Shown: piece by piece, positions 44,201 through 54,303 of the stretch
Layout: each line of letters starts with the position of its first letter
Numbering within the stretch: the first letter of the stretch is position 1
Assembly (NCBI RefSeq): GCF_026151205.1
Contig: NC_087075.1
Coordinates: forward strand, 10,896,303 to 10,960,302
Length of the DNA stretch: 64,000 nt
Reading direction: 5' to 3'
Origin: Bolinopsis microptera
Lineage: Eukaryota > Ctenophora > Tentaculata > Lobata > Bolinopsidae
Position numbers and translations under genes: made by a program
Notes under the pieces: generated by a model
What the model was told of the DNA's origin: nothing
What the model saw: only the letters and a program-made list of their open reading frames with translations
The model's database searches: none

Positions 44201-47200
44201 ACTCAGCTCCCCTAATTTGAGCTCAGCACGGACCCATCACCCCCCTCAGCTCCCCTAATTTGAGCTCAGCACGGACCCATCACCCCCCTCAGCTCCCCTA
44301 ATTTGAGCTCAGCACGGACCCATCACCCCCTCAGCTCCCCTACTTTGAGCTCAGCACGGACCCATCACCCCACTCAGCTCCCCTAACTTGAGCTCAGCAC
44401 GGACCCATCACCCCACTCAGCTCCCCTAAATTGAGCTCAGCACGGACCCATCACCCCACTCAGCTCCCCTAATTTGAGCTCAGCACGGACGGCGGACCCA
44501 TCACCCCCCTCAGCTCCCCTAATTTGAGCTCAGCACGGACCCATCACCCCACTCAGCTCCCCTAATTTGAGCTCAGCACGGACCCATCACCCCCTCAGCT
44601 CCCCTACTTTGAGCTCAGCACGGACCCATCACCCCACTCAGCTCCCCTAATTTGAGCTCAGCACGGACCCATCACCCCCCTCAGCTCCCCTAATTTGAGC
44701 TCAGCACGGACCCATCACCCCCCTCAGCTCCCCTAATTTGAGCTCAGCACGGACCCATCACCCCCCTCAGCTCCCCTAATTTGAGCTCAGCACGGACCCA
44801 TCACCCCCTCAGCTCCCCTACTTTGAGCTCAGCACGGACCCATCACCCCACTCAGCTCCGCTAATTTGAGCTCAGCACGGACCCATCACCCCCCTCAGCT
44901 CCCCTAATTTGAGCTCAGCACGGACCCATCACCCCCCTCAGCTCCCCTAATTTGAGCTCAGCACGGACCCATCACCCCACTCAGCTCCCCTAATTTGAGC
45001 TCAGCACGGACCCATCACCCCACTCAGCTCCCCTAATTTGAGCTCAGCACGGACCCATCACCCCACTCAGCTCCCCTAATTTGAGCTCAGCACGGACCCA
45101 TCACCCCACTCAGCTCCCCAAATTTGAGCTCAGCACGGACCCATCACCCCCCTCAGCTCTCCTAATTTGAGCCCAGCACGGACCCATCACCCCCCTCAGC
45201 TCCCCTAATTTGAGCTCAGCACGGACCCATCACCCCCCTCAGTTCCCCTAATTTGAGCTCAGCAAGGACCCATCACCCCACTCAGCTCCCCTAATTTGAG
45301 CTCAGCACGGACCCATCACCCCACTCAGCTCCCCTAATTTGAGCTCAGCACGGACCCATCACCCCACTCAGCTCCCCTAATTTGAGCTCAGCACGGACCC
45401 ATCACCCCCCTCAGCTCCCCTAATTTGAGCTCAGCACGGACCCATCACCCCACTCAGCTCCCCTAATTTGAGCTCAGCACGAACCCATCACCCCCCTCAG
45501 CTCCCCTAATTTGAGCTCAGCACGGACCCATCACCCCCTCAGCTCCCCTAATTTGAGCTCAGCACGGACCCATCACCCCACTCAGCTCCCCTAATTTGAG
45601 CTCAGCACGGACCCATCACCCCCCTCAGCTCCCCTAATTTGAGCTCAGCACGGACCCATCACCCCACTCAGCTCCCCTAATTTGAGCTCAGCACGGACCC
45701 ATCACCCCACTCAGCTCCCCTAATTTGAGCTCAGCACGGACCCATCACCCCCCTCAGCTCCCCTAATTTGAGCTCAGCACGGACCCATCACCCCCTCAGC
45801 TCCCCTAATTTGAGCTCAGCACGGACCCATCACCCCCCTCAGCTCCCCTAATTTGAGCTCAGCACGGACCCATCACCCCCTCAGCTCCCCTAATTTGAGC
45901 TCAGCACGGACCCATCACCCCCCTCAGCTCCCCAAATTTGAGCTCAGCACGGACCCATCACCCCACTCAGCTCCCCTAATTTGAGCTCAGCACGGACCCA
46001 TCACCCCCTCTGCCCTCAGCTCCCCTAATTTGAGCTCAGCACGGACCCATCACCCCCCTCAGCTCCCCTAATTTGAGCTCAGCACGGACCCATCACCCCC
46101 TCAGCTCCTCTAATTTGAGCTCAGCACGGACCCATCACCCCCCTCAGCTCCCCAAATTTGAGCTCAGCACGGACCCTTTTGATTACCGGTCACGTGACTG
46201 CGCGCCCTAATTTGAGTGAGATTGCCAGTTCCAAACTAACACTCAACAGGTAAATATAACATTGAGTGGAGAGAACGCAGCCTACACCATGCGAAACAGT
46301 GTGATAAACGTGAGGGACATAGACACTAAGAAAGTTCTCCGACAATTTGTAGGGCTTAACAGGACTGTTACTGGTGGGTTGGACTTGAATGGGAATAATA
46401 ATAAGAATATGCATATTCCTCGTGATATGTTGCGATCACAGGTGTATGTCCCATCAAATAGGACAGCCAGCAATTACACTTTTTAACAACTCTATTTGCC
46501 ACTCTGAGTTGTGTATCTACCATCCTAGATAAACAATTAGATGATGAAATTATTAACCTCCCAGAGTCCGTGGTAGTGACAGCAGGAAGTGATGGAACTA
46601 TCGGTGGTAAATGGGGATGTACTCTGAAGGACGGTGAGGGGTACACGGACCCCCCAACTGCTGATCCTGGCGCAAGTAAAAAATGGAAAATAGATTTATT
46701 TTTATTCACACTACCCTATATCTAGAAACACCAAACAACTTTGGATGTGAGCATATGACATACTTTTTAACTTGTTAATTTAAATAATTATAAATAAATG
46801 ACTTACTGACTGACTGACTTAAGTCGGCTTCTTGGTCCGAGCAGCTACAATTCCTCGCCACACGTCGCGGTCAAGCATAACAGATCTTATCTCTTCAACA
46901 CAGGAAAGGCTGGTGTCCTTCTTTAGCATGTCCAGAAACGTAAGGTGGGGCCTCCCCGGTCTCCTGTATCCATGCTGAGGGTCCCAGAACAGAAGTTGGT
47001 TTGCCAGAAGGTCGTCATGCCTGGCTACATGTCCAGACAGTCTCATTCTTCTGGAGGCTATCATCGCTGATGGCTTGGGGATGTTGCCGTATAAATCACT
47101 GTTGTTGATGATTTGTGGCCAACGTATGTTCAAGGCCATCCGGAGCATTCTAGTGTAGCATCCATTGATCCGCTTAGTCATGGATTGGCTTATCGTCCAA

Positions 47201-50152
47201 GCTTCAGAGCCGTACAGGAGTACGGACTCAACCGTTGCTCGAAAGACACGGATCTTTAAGTCCCTGCGCATTCCAGACTTCCAGGTTGTCTTTAACTGAT
47301 GACAGGCCCCCCATGGTACCGCGACAATTGACCCCCCGACAATTGACCCCCCGACAATTGACCCCCCGACAATTGACCCCCTATGTAATTACACTGGGGT
47401 CAATTGTCGCGAAATCTAGGGTTTAGTACGACAATTGACCCCCCGACAATTGACCCCCCGACAATTAACCCCCCGACAATTGACCCCCCGACAATTGACC
47501 CTCTATGTAATTACACTGGGGTCAATTGTCGCGAAATCTAGGGCTTAGTACGACAATTGACCCCCCGACAATTGACCCCCCCGACAATTGTAATTAAACT
47601 GGGGTAAATTAATCGGGTTAGGGTTAGGGTTAGGGTTGGGGTTAGGGTTAGGGTTAGGGTTGGGGTTAGGGTCAGGGACAGCTGTTCCTGGGTCAGGGTC
47701 AGGGTCGGGGTCAGGGTCAGGGTCAGGGTCAGGGTCAGGGTCAGGGTCAGGGTCAGGGTCAGGGTCAGGGTCAGGGTCAGGGTCAGGGTCAGGGTCAGGG
47801 TCAGGGTCAGGGTCAGGGTCAGGGTCAGGGTCAGGGTCAGGGTCAGGGTCAGGGTCAGGGTCAGGGTCAGGGTCAGGGTCAGGGTCAGGGTCCGGTCAGG
47901 GTCAGAGTCAGGGTCAGGGTCAGGGTCAGGGTCAGGGTCAGGGTCAGGGTCAGGGTCAGGGTCAGGGTCAGGGTCAGGGTCAGGGTCAGGGTCAGGGTCA
48001 GGGTTAATTGTATTAAATTATATTTTCGGGGGTCAATTGTCGGGGGGTCAATTGTCGGGGGGTCAATTGTCGGGGGTCAATTGTCGGGGGGTTAATTGTC
48101 GGGGGGTCAATTGTCGGGGGTCAATTGTCGGGGGGTCAATTGTCGGGGGGTCAATTGTCGCCCACCCGCCCCCCATGCCTTTGCTTTCCTAACATCAAAG
48201 TCCTTCTCCGCACTCATTATTCTGCTTCCAAGGTAAACAAAGTCATCTACTTGCTCTATATCCTGCCCACTTGCTGCTTATAAATAAATAAAACCACATT
48301 ATTAACAGCTCCTACTGTATTGGGTGATTACACAACCGATGGGACTGAAAGTGAACCAGAGGAAGTGAGTGAGGACACTTACACCTGTATAGATGCTCCA
48401 GGTAATGAAATTTGCTAAGCAAAATTCAGGTTGTGGCCACCAAAATACTGGAGAGGGATGCTCTGTTGTTAATTTGTTTATAAAATATAGTATAGTGCTA
48501 TGTTAAAAGTACACAAAATCGTCCATCTAGTTTGACAACTTTTTCATATCTATTATATATATTATTTTCTCATTCACTTTCCCATGCAGTGAACTCAGAG
48601 GGTGGCGAACTCAATACACCATCTAGTTTTGTTCTAAACAGTAACTGGGAAACTGTTTTCTTTAACTCGACTGCTGGGAAATCGTTTGAAATTGAGTTCT
48701 GGATAAACAGACCTTCACACTCAGCTGATAAGGTCTCGTCAGATCACTTTCACTTTCACTTTCACTTTGATTAATTCTCTTTCTGCTTTAGTCGGTACTT
48801 AATTAACTTCTAACTTTGGTTGAAACTTTAAAACTGTCCATTTGATTGTTGACTGGAAGTGATTAGCGATTGGGTGATTTTTAGGGTACGGTGACACTGA
48901 AGGTTGACTATATTTACCTCGACAAAAATAAATACGTGGAAGAAGTTGAAGATCTTTGCGATTCAGGGTGCGTTACAGTTCGTTACAGTTCGTTACAGTG
49001 CGTTACAGTTCGTTACAGTGCGTTACAGTGTGTTACAGTTGTTGTAGCGTTACAGTTGTTGTAATTTTGGTGTAAAACTTTGTTTATTTCAAACTAAAAA
49101 TAGATCTTAAGGCTGAGCGTGAGTTTGAGACGAATTTAGCTTTCATTTTAGACTTCACGTCTCCCGAAATAAAACTGCGAACAAAGTGAAACAAGGAACT
49201 AAGTAAACTTTAAAACCAAATTTTCGTCACACATTGGACTTTTTCAAGGTTCCCCTCTTGATAAAGTCCAATGCGTGACGAAAATTTGGTTTTACAGTTT
49301 ACTTAGTTCCTTGTTTCACTTTGTTCGCAGTTTTATTTCGGGAGACGTGAAGTCTAAAATAAAAGCTAAATTCGTTTATTTCAAACTATAAAAGTATAAC
49401 ATTATCATTGGAGCACTCTTTAATTATAAGTTCGTTTGCATTGTACTGCATAACCAAATAAAATTATGTTAGATTTTAATTCCACTCTTATCTCAGTTTA
49501 ACTTTTCACTTGCAGGCATATTATGTGCGTTGACGAACTCAGCTGTATCAATCCGGAACATGTTTGTGATAATGATCCCGACTGTTATGATAAAAACGAC
49601 GAGACTTCCTGGTGTCTAGACAGACCTTGTCTTTACTCACAATACCAGTAAGTTAAATTATTTTTACTCACAATACCAGTAAGTAAAATTACTTTTATTG
49701 ACAATACCAGTAAGTTTAATTAATAATACCGGGCCGGTTAATACAGGAGGTGACTGGGATTCCCGGTTGCAGCTTTCAATATGAGAATACCAGTTTTGGT
49801 CCCGGTCATCCCGGTCATCCCGGTCAAATCCCGGTAATTGTTGGTCCCGGTCCCGGTAAGATAGAAATCCCAGAAATTATTGGTCCCGGTCCCGGTCCCG
49901 GTCCCGGTAAATTGATAATCTCAGTCCTGGTCCCGGTCCCGGTCCCGGTCAAGTCACATTTTGTATCCCGGTCCCGGTCCCGGTCCCGGTCCCGGTCAGG
50001 CCTGAAATCATGTCCCGGTCACCTCCTGGGTTAATAATTAATTGTTAACGAGCGAGGGATGTTTTTCTAGCATCTTATTTTCACTACTCTATTTTGGCTC
50101 TAGTGGAGCTAATGGTTGTTTTAAAACTCAAGTAAGAGTAAGACCTCGTTAA
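38216..50152 (+). CDS. Secreted trypsin-like protease homolog (inactive) with beta-rich and LDL-receptor-A modules
   Basis: Modelled exons: 38216-38275, 39275-39385, 39585-39740, 40233-40352, 40733-40862, 41627-41834, 42113-42239, 42352-42454, 42608-42768, 46250-46373, 46529-46675, 48309-48401, 48590-48732, 48885-48967, 49516-49647, 50104-50152. They join in frame to 648 aa. Exon 1 is a signal peptide (MMYVLIIIFMISMLVGCS). NRRQRRYVNAQEY matches a protease activation site. AANLVLTSGGC stands where trypsins have AAHC, so the catalytic His is Gly87. NDIA keeps the Asp (151). KGDHGGPI replaces the catalytic Ser with His288. The S1 domain ends near YYTDFI. A beta-rich region (FTDWTSFTQTVSLKYF) and an LDLa domain (CVDELSCINPEHVCDNDPDC to SWC) follow. 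It is probably a binding or regulatory pseudoprotease. The last small exon is the least certain. Confidence 0.75.
38329..39132. mobile_element. TA-flanked MITE (mariner-like)
   Basis: Ends CCTTACTCGGGATTATTA and its inverse TAATAATCCCGAGTAAGG, with TA on both sides (38327-38328, 39133-39134). A 90-bp subterminal block with TTTCGCCATATTTTTCCCGA is present near both ends as a direct repeat. A frame near 38672-38778 ends DDPDEDNEDDYNLLED, perhaps a relic of a transposase tail. Intronic in the protease-homolog gene. Confidence 0.8.
39860..40190 (+). repeat. Minisatellite, unit about 9-10 bp
   Basis: Repeats of ACTCCTTAC with degenerate copies, intronic, between exons 3 and 4 of the protease-homolog gene. 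Confidence 0.85.
40366..40532 (+). repeat. G-rich minisatellite (quadruplex-prone)
   Basis: Nine or so copies of a unit close to GGGGGAGGGCCGGGGGTG on the sense strand. It begins 14 bp downstream of the donor at 40353. Runs of G3-6 satisfy the G-quadruplex pattern many times over. Confidence 0.85.
40863..41050 (+). repeat. Tandem repeat of GATAGTCTTAATTAG type
   Basis: Six or seven degenerate copies of a unit of about 28 bp (ACTGAGATAGTCTTAATTAG), starting at the exon 5 donor. Confidence 0.75.
42005..42130 (+). repeat. Four tandem copies of the exon 7 splice acceptor
   Basis: CTTTCCAGATTGA(TGA)CAGCTAAA occurs four times (about 42007, 42041, 42071, 42105; period 30-35 bp). Only the last copy opens the coding frame. 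Use of an earlier AG would read LMTAKLCFTFQIDDS and stop. Confidence 0.85.
42985..46175 (+). repeat. 3.2-kb minisatellite, 43-bp unit
   Basis: About 75 copies of a 42-43 bp unit containing TTTGAGCTCAGCACGGACCC and ATCACCCC(C/A)CTCAGCTCCC. Each unit has a GAGCTC site. Rare variants recur at fixed distances (GGACGGCGGACCC near 44055 and 44486; CACTCATGACTCAGC near 43411 and 43589), showing multi-unit duplication. It fills the intron between exons 9 and 10 of the protease-homolog gene. A G homopolymer lies just before it at about 42866-42887. Confidence 0.95.
47316..48167. mobile_element. Satellite-like element with inverted iteron arrays and telomere-like core
   Basis: Flanked by GCCCCCCATG at 47306-47315 and 48168-48177 (10 bp). 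The left end has arrays of GACAATTGACCCCCC (12 copies in three clusters). The right end has nine copies of the inverse, GGGGGGTCAATTGTC. Between them lie GGGTTA repeats (47617-47675) passing into about 50 copies of GGGTCA (about 47690-48003). A 10-bp duplication is in the Mutator-like range. No coding sequence: the Gly/Ser and Gly/Gln frames are translated repeats. Confidence 0.8.
47617..48003 (+). repeat. Telomere-like GGGTTA array grading into GGGTCA
   Basis: About nine units of GGGTTA or GGGGTTA, then a long GGGTCA array with few variants. It is internal, inside the 47316-48167 element, so it is not a chromosome end. Confidence 0.95.
48967..49040 (+). repeat. Short tandem repeat, unit GTTACAGTTC
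   Basis: Copies of GCGTTACAGT / TCGTTACAGT starting at the exon 14 donor, so this again abuts a splice site. Confidence 0.8.
49097..49373. mobile_element. Foldback hairpin element with 15-bp direct repeats
   Basis: Arms 49131-49242 and 49263-49373 are near-perfect inverted copies with a loop of about 20 bases. The direct repeat GTTTATTTCAAACTA lies at 49082-49096 and 49374-49388. Non-coding, in an intron of the protease-homolog gene. A long duplication suggests nick-primed or staggered-break insertion. Confidence 0.85.
49634..49720 (+). repeat. Three tandem copies of the exon 15 splice donor
   Basis: CACAATACCAGTAAGT, then CACAATACCAGTAAGT and GACAATACCAGTAAGT at 32-33 bp spacing. The first is the modelled donor. 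All three keep CAGTAAGT. Confidence 0.85.
49797..50030 (+). repeat. GGTCCC hexanucleotide repeat
   Basis: Several blocks of GGTCCC with interspersed unique bases, intronic. Confidence 0.9.
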
Positions 50153-50742
50153 TTAATTCACACATATTATATGTGATTATTTTTGAAATAATATTAATAC
50201 AATTTTCCATCTCAACTGAGGTAAAACAAGAACTTGTTGCAAAAATCAATAAATTAATTAAATAATAAACCGTCAGCACTTGTATTATCACTTTAGAAGT
50301 TGTTCTGGGTGACTGAGAATTTCAGTGAACTGAGTCTGAAAAAAAAACTACATAAAACTAAACAACATCAAAATAAGAGTAATTTTTGAGCAGAAATTTT
50401 AACACATAATAATTATATTTTGACGATAATTAACTTTAATTTGAAGAATGATAACTGAAAAATATTTGATTGGTAAAACTTATTATCGGGTAAAAATGGG
50501 ATGGCAGAAATGTTGATAGATAACAAATTTGAGTGGCTAAAACTATGTGTGCACCGATTGTTTACACTGACCAAATTTCAGCCGTCAAGGTACATAATTA
50601 TAATAACAGTTAACATACGTGAAATACCTGTCCTGTACTCACTCATAATCATAATGTACAGTGTAAGTAATAAGTAAGTAAGTGTACACAAACTTAATAA
50701 ACTTAATGAACACTTTAAACAATAAACAATATTAAGTATTAT
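50153..50742. other. Intergenic, convergent 3' ends
   Basis: AT-rich with AATAAA-like signals near 50250-50265 that could serve the plus-strand gene. No coding signal seen. Confidence 0.4.
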
Positions 50743-52259
50743 TTAGTGTTGTTTAGCGACCATATAATCAGTAACATTGTAAGCTATATGCCGCTCTGCA
50801 AACTTCCAGTCTGTAATGTCACGTAACCATTTCTTTTGCCACTTCCACACACCTACCACAGTTACTTTGTTACCAGCAGCTGTGTGTCCTGACATAGTAT
50901 TATACATGAACATTTCATGTGCGGAGATAATATCATGGAAATGTACTCCAGTGTCTTTGTAATACTCACTGTTTGTACAAAGTTCTGTTACCGTCAGGTT
51001 ACCGTCTGGTTTAGTTCTTCTCAAGATAAAACCACATTTACATGTCTCTGTGCAGGTTCCTGTACCAGGGTGTTTAAAGGTATACAGGGTTTTCCACTCC
51101 TTATCTTCTGTTACTGTAATGAATTTATCACGTTTTATGATAACGTTCTGATGACATGTGGTGAGCTTATCATTACTCTTAATCTTATTGAGCATATTGA
51201 TAATATCATCAGACTTTGCAAGATTGGAATAGTTTAAGGCAGCTATAATGGTATCTAAGTATTCGCCTGATATTTTTTGTAGCCTTTTGTCGCTGCAGAG
51301 GTTCTGAAGTGAAGCTAAAAATGTCATTGCCTCTTCTTTATCGGGTGTGTTTTTGTAGAAACGTAAAGCAATTGCTCGACCACCAGGAACATCGTTGTAA
51401 CACGATCTTCAGAAATTTCCTTTATAATCTCATTCGTTTTTGTGCATCTACTAATTTGATTGATATATTTCTTATCATCATAAACCACATGCACCAACGA
51501 TTTCGTTTTCTTTCTCTCTCTACGACTGGTGACCAATCTTGAAGTATCCGACATCAATCTTAAAGAAAACTGCATATCAGCAACTGATATTTCAGGTAAA
51601 TTCGATATATCCTCAAAAACATGATGAAAAAGTTCTTCATTCCGTTCACTACAGAACGCGAGGTTCATTTTTTGAAGGAGATACTTAATCTTGTCTTGAA
51701 GTTTTCTTTGTCCGATCAAATTCTGCGTTATAGTTTGAAGAAACAGATCAGAGTTACTTCCTCCCAATGTCAACATCAGATCTATTTGCCCTTCCTCCAG
51801 TCTGTAAACATCCGACATATACTCGGAGATGAATGCTGAATTGTCCTGGACCACTAGACAGGACTTTAACTCGTTCAACATATCTTTATCCTCCCACTTT
51901 ATAAAGATGTACCAGCTCTCATTCAATGTGAATGTCTTGTCTGCAGTTCCTGCAGCCGAGATGATTCTGCTCCTCAACCAACTAATACAGCTTCCCTTTA
52001 ACCACTCAACTTCGAATACTCTGGAAAGTTTATGTATCTCTTTGTACATATGATCTTCAATCTCTACAAACTGTTTGTCCTCTAGTAAGGTTAAAAACAA
52101 GGTCACAGCTTCTGGTGTAAAGTCGTCAAATTCAAGCTCATCATACTTCAGCTCTTCTATTAGGTAACGAAACATACGACTTTCAACTGTGAGTCGTTCT
52201 TTTGAGACCAGCAAAGGATCTCCGTCTCTTATCTTGATTACAATATTTTGTTCTTCCAT
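50743..52259 (-). pseudogene. BTB-type intronless gene with one frameshift
   Basis: ATG at 52259. Residues about 1-105 look like a BTB/POZ domain (IVIKIRDGDPLLVSKERLTV, FDDFTPEAVTLFLTLLEDKQ, EIHKLSRVFEVEWLKGSCIS), followed by a BACK-like helical region. The frame shifts at about 51400, within EISEDR: the downstream frame reads CYNDVPGGRAIALRFYKNTP and continues without a stop to 50743, whereas the upstream frame ends at 51324. A total of about 500 aa would be encoded without the one-base indel. The C-terminal part has Cys-rich and Trp-rich stretches (CTETCKCGFI, VVGVWKWQKKWL), not Kelch repeats. It may be an adaptor for a cullin-3 ligase. A young pseudogene or a sequencing error would both explain the shift. 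Confidence 0.65.
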
Positions 52260-52516
52260 GGTCGCCTGTTAGAAATATTGTTAAATTCCAGTTTCTAATA
52301 ATAAAACAAATTTAATAAAACAAATATTTATTTTTACGGCACAATCAAACAATGCAATACCCAGGTCAAGATTAAGGCGAGACTGTGAGTTAGGCTTATC
52401 GCACAAAATTTGTAAATAAACACAGAAAAAATGTAACAAGGTGTCCTTTTTCAGCATTACAGAATGAGCAGAAACGCGCGATTATATATAAATATTACTT
52501 AACTAGATATTTGATC

Positions 52517-52592
52517 TCGTGGCTTTGATGCAGATGGTTAGTAGGTCTGGTCCCAATTTGCAGATCGAGGGTTCGAATCCCGTCGAAGATAA
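52517..52592 (+). tRNA. Degenerate tRNA-like sequence (pseudo-tRNA or SINE head)
   Basis: GAGGGTTCGAATCCCGTCG matches the internal B box and T-arm, and TGGCTTTGATGCAGATGG loosely matches an A box. The acceptor stem pairs only partly (ATCT with AGAT) and no standard anticodon arm forms. Not a functional tRNA by eye. Confidence 0.3.
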
Positions 52593-53000
52593 TTTTACGT
52601 ACACTTTTTTTGGCAATAATGAAGAACTGATTATTCCTCGGTAATATAATCAGTAAAGCATAATACAGTAAGGTACGGGATTAAGGGTGACACATTTTTC
52701 GGCCGTTTTAAATATATATATATATATACTCTTTCCATACTGGACACCTAGTTAAGTCACTTTTAAACTTTATGCCACGGGGATTTTCATGGTCATTGAT
52801 ATTTTGGTCTTGATTGTTTTCAATTACTGCCAGAGTTACATCTAACAAGCCAGCGAGACCGATTTAATGTTAACATTTAACATAGCCAGCTCCAGGTTTC
52901 TTGTATGCAGGTCTAGCTTAGACAGTACAGAAAATATTGTAGCCACAAGTTATTATCCTTGACTATATTGACCTGCTAACTTTTAATACCCAGGATATGC
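52593..53000. other. Intergenic, nothing recognised
   Basis: AT-rich with a TA microsatellite near 52713. No coding signal. Confidence 0.4.
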
Positions 53001-54146
53001 TCATACAATCACTTTGTACAAAATAAGTACTTTTCGTCACTGCACGTTACACGTGACAATCGCACTAAGAACCCTTACAAGGCGAGGTTCATTGCAGGTG
53101 CCCGTTTTTGCGTTACGAAACAACTTAACGTCCAAGTTAACTGTTGTCTGAAACTTTTGAGGAAATACTTCAAGAAATACTGCGAGGCAATCTACAACAA
53201 CAGCGGTATAAACATGTTTTGGAGCATAGATTCCTCAAGTGAATTCCTTGAAGCTATCAAAAATAGTGATGTTTATAATATACAAGTATATGATTTTACT
53301 ACTCTTTATACCAGATTAGACTTGATTGAAGTAGAGAATATGATTAATGAAGTTGTTGATTTAATATTTTCAGACCGTAATAGATATATTTGTATTTCTA
53401 AAAGAGACAGTAATACATGTTTCTTTTCCAATAAAACCTATGATTCTCATGCCTGCTTTAGTCAAGATGACCTAAAAGAGGCTGTTAAATTTATTATTTA
53501 TAACACTTATGTCGTCTTCGGTGGGATTGTATTCATACAAACTAATGGTATTCCTATGGGTGGAAATTCAAGTTCCCCTATAGCTGATCTCACTGTTGGC
53601 AAAAAGGAATTTAATTATATGAAACGTTTACTTCAGGAAAAGAAAATGGGATTAGCAAAGATATTATCCAATAATGAACGATATGTTGACGATTTATCTA
53701 TTATTAACTACCTTTACTTTCATCAATTGATTAAAGATATTTATCCTAATTCATTGGAGATGGAGCGAGCTGGTTCCAATAATAAAATCATTAACTACCT
53801 TGATTTAAATATTAATATTTCCACAGAAGGACTAGAAATATCAGTGTATAACAAAACTGATGATTTTAATTTTCATGTTGTATCCCTTACATTTCCTCAC
53901 AGTAACATCCCAACCGAGGTTGGCTACAACGTTTTTTCAAGTCAAGTTCTTAGATATGGTAATGTTTGCACTAGATTGGATATCTTTACCTCCCATCTTC
54001 ACAAAATATTCAAAATTCTAATTGATAGAGGATATAGCCGTGATAGACTGATTAAAGGCATTAAACGTTGTCTGAGGAAATATGATAACGTTTTCAGGAA
54101 GTTCGGTATTCTAGATGACCATAACATTATTAAAGAACTCCCCTGA
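53001..54146 (+). pseudogene. Penelope-like reverse transcriptase (5'-truncated)
   Basis: The frame is open from about 53001 and reads KNPYKARFIAGARFC, FKKYCEAIYNNSGINMFWSI, VYDFTTLYTRLDL, QTNGIPMGGNSSSPIADL, the catalytic ERYVDDLSIIN, INYLDLNINI, FNFHVVSLTFPHSNIPTEVG and FKILIDRGYSRDRLIKGIKR. This is the motif order of Penelope-like RTs as I recall them from cnidarians. The N-terminal part and the GIY-YIG nuclease are missing. The RT core is intact but no complete element surrounds it. The frame closes at 54146. Confidence 0.85.
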
Positions 54147-54303
54147 TATCTTTTGATTTATTGAAACACGGGTACTAACTCTGCTAAACTGAACAAATTC
54201 TGAAACTTAGGTGAATAAGTGTACAACGTGCTAAACCGAAGTTCAGACTGACCAGTGAAAATGGGCGAGCGTACCAAGTGTCATTTTAATTAGAAGTTTT
54301 AGT

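Larger units (their letters stand above)
46790..48290 (-). mobile_element. LINE reverse-transcriptase C-terminal fragment (RTE-like), interrupted
   Basis: Minus-strand frame: DIEQVDDFVYLGSRIMSAEK (about 48215-48275), AKAWGACHQLKTTWKSGMRR, VFRATVESVLLYGSEAWTIS, RMLRMALNIRWPQIINN, MRLSGHVARHDDLLANQLLF, ending at 46819. This is the thumb and C-terminus of RTE-like LINE polyproteins. The 3' tail is a TGAC microsatellite (about 46798-46820). The frame is interrupted by the 852-bp element at 47316-48167; removing it with one copy of the 10-bp duplication rejoins the frame exactly. Only the 3' portion was ever inserted. Confidence 0.85.

Noticed and set aside
42985..46175. CRISPR-like array
   Set aside because: Units are contiguous 43-bp tandem copies with no unique spacers, in a eukaryotic intron.
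47600..48003. True telomere or chromosome end
   Set aside because: Unique sequence, including both halves of one LINE and exons of one gene, continues on both sides.
47636..48007. Gly-Ser and Gly-Gln ORF
   Set aside because: Direct translation of the GGGTCA array.
49750..50034. 94-codon Pro/Gly/Arg ORF
   Set aside because: Translation of the GGTCCC repeat within an intron.
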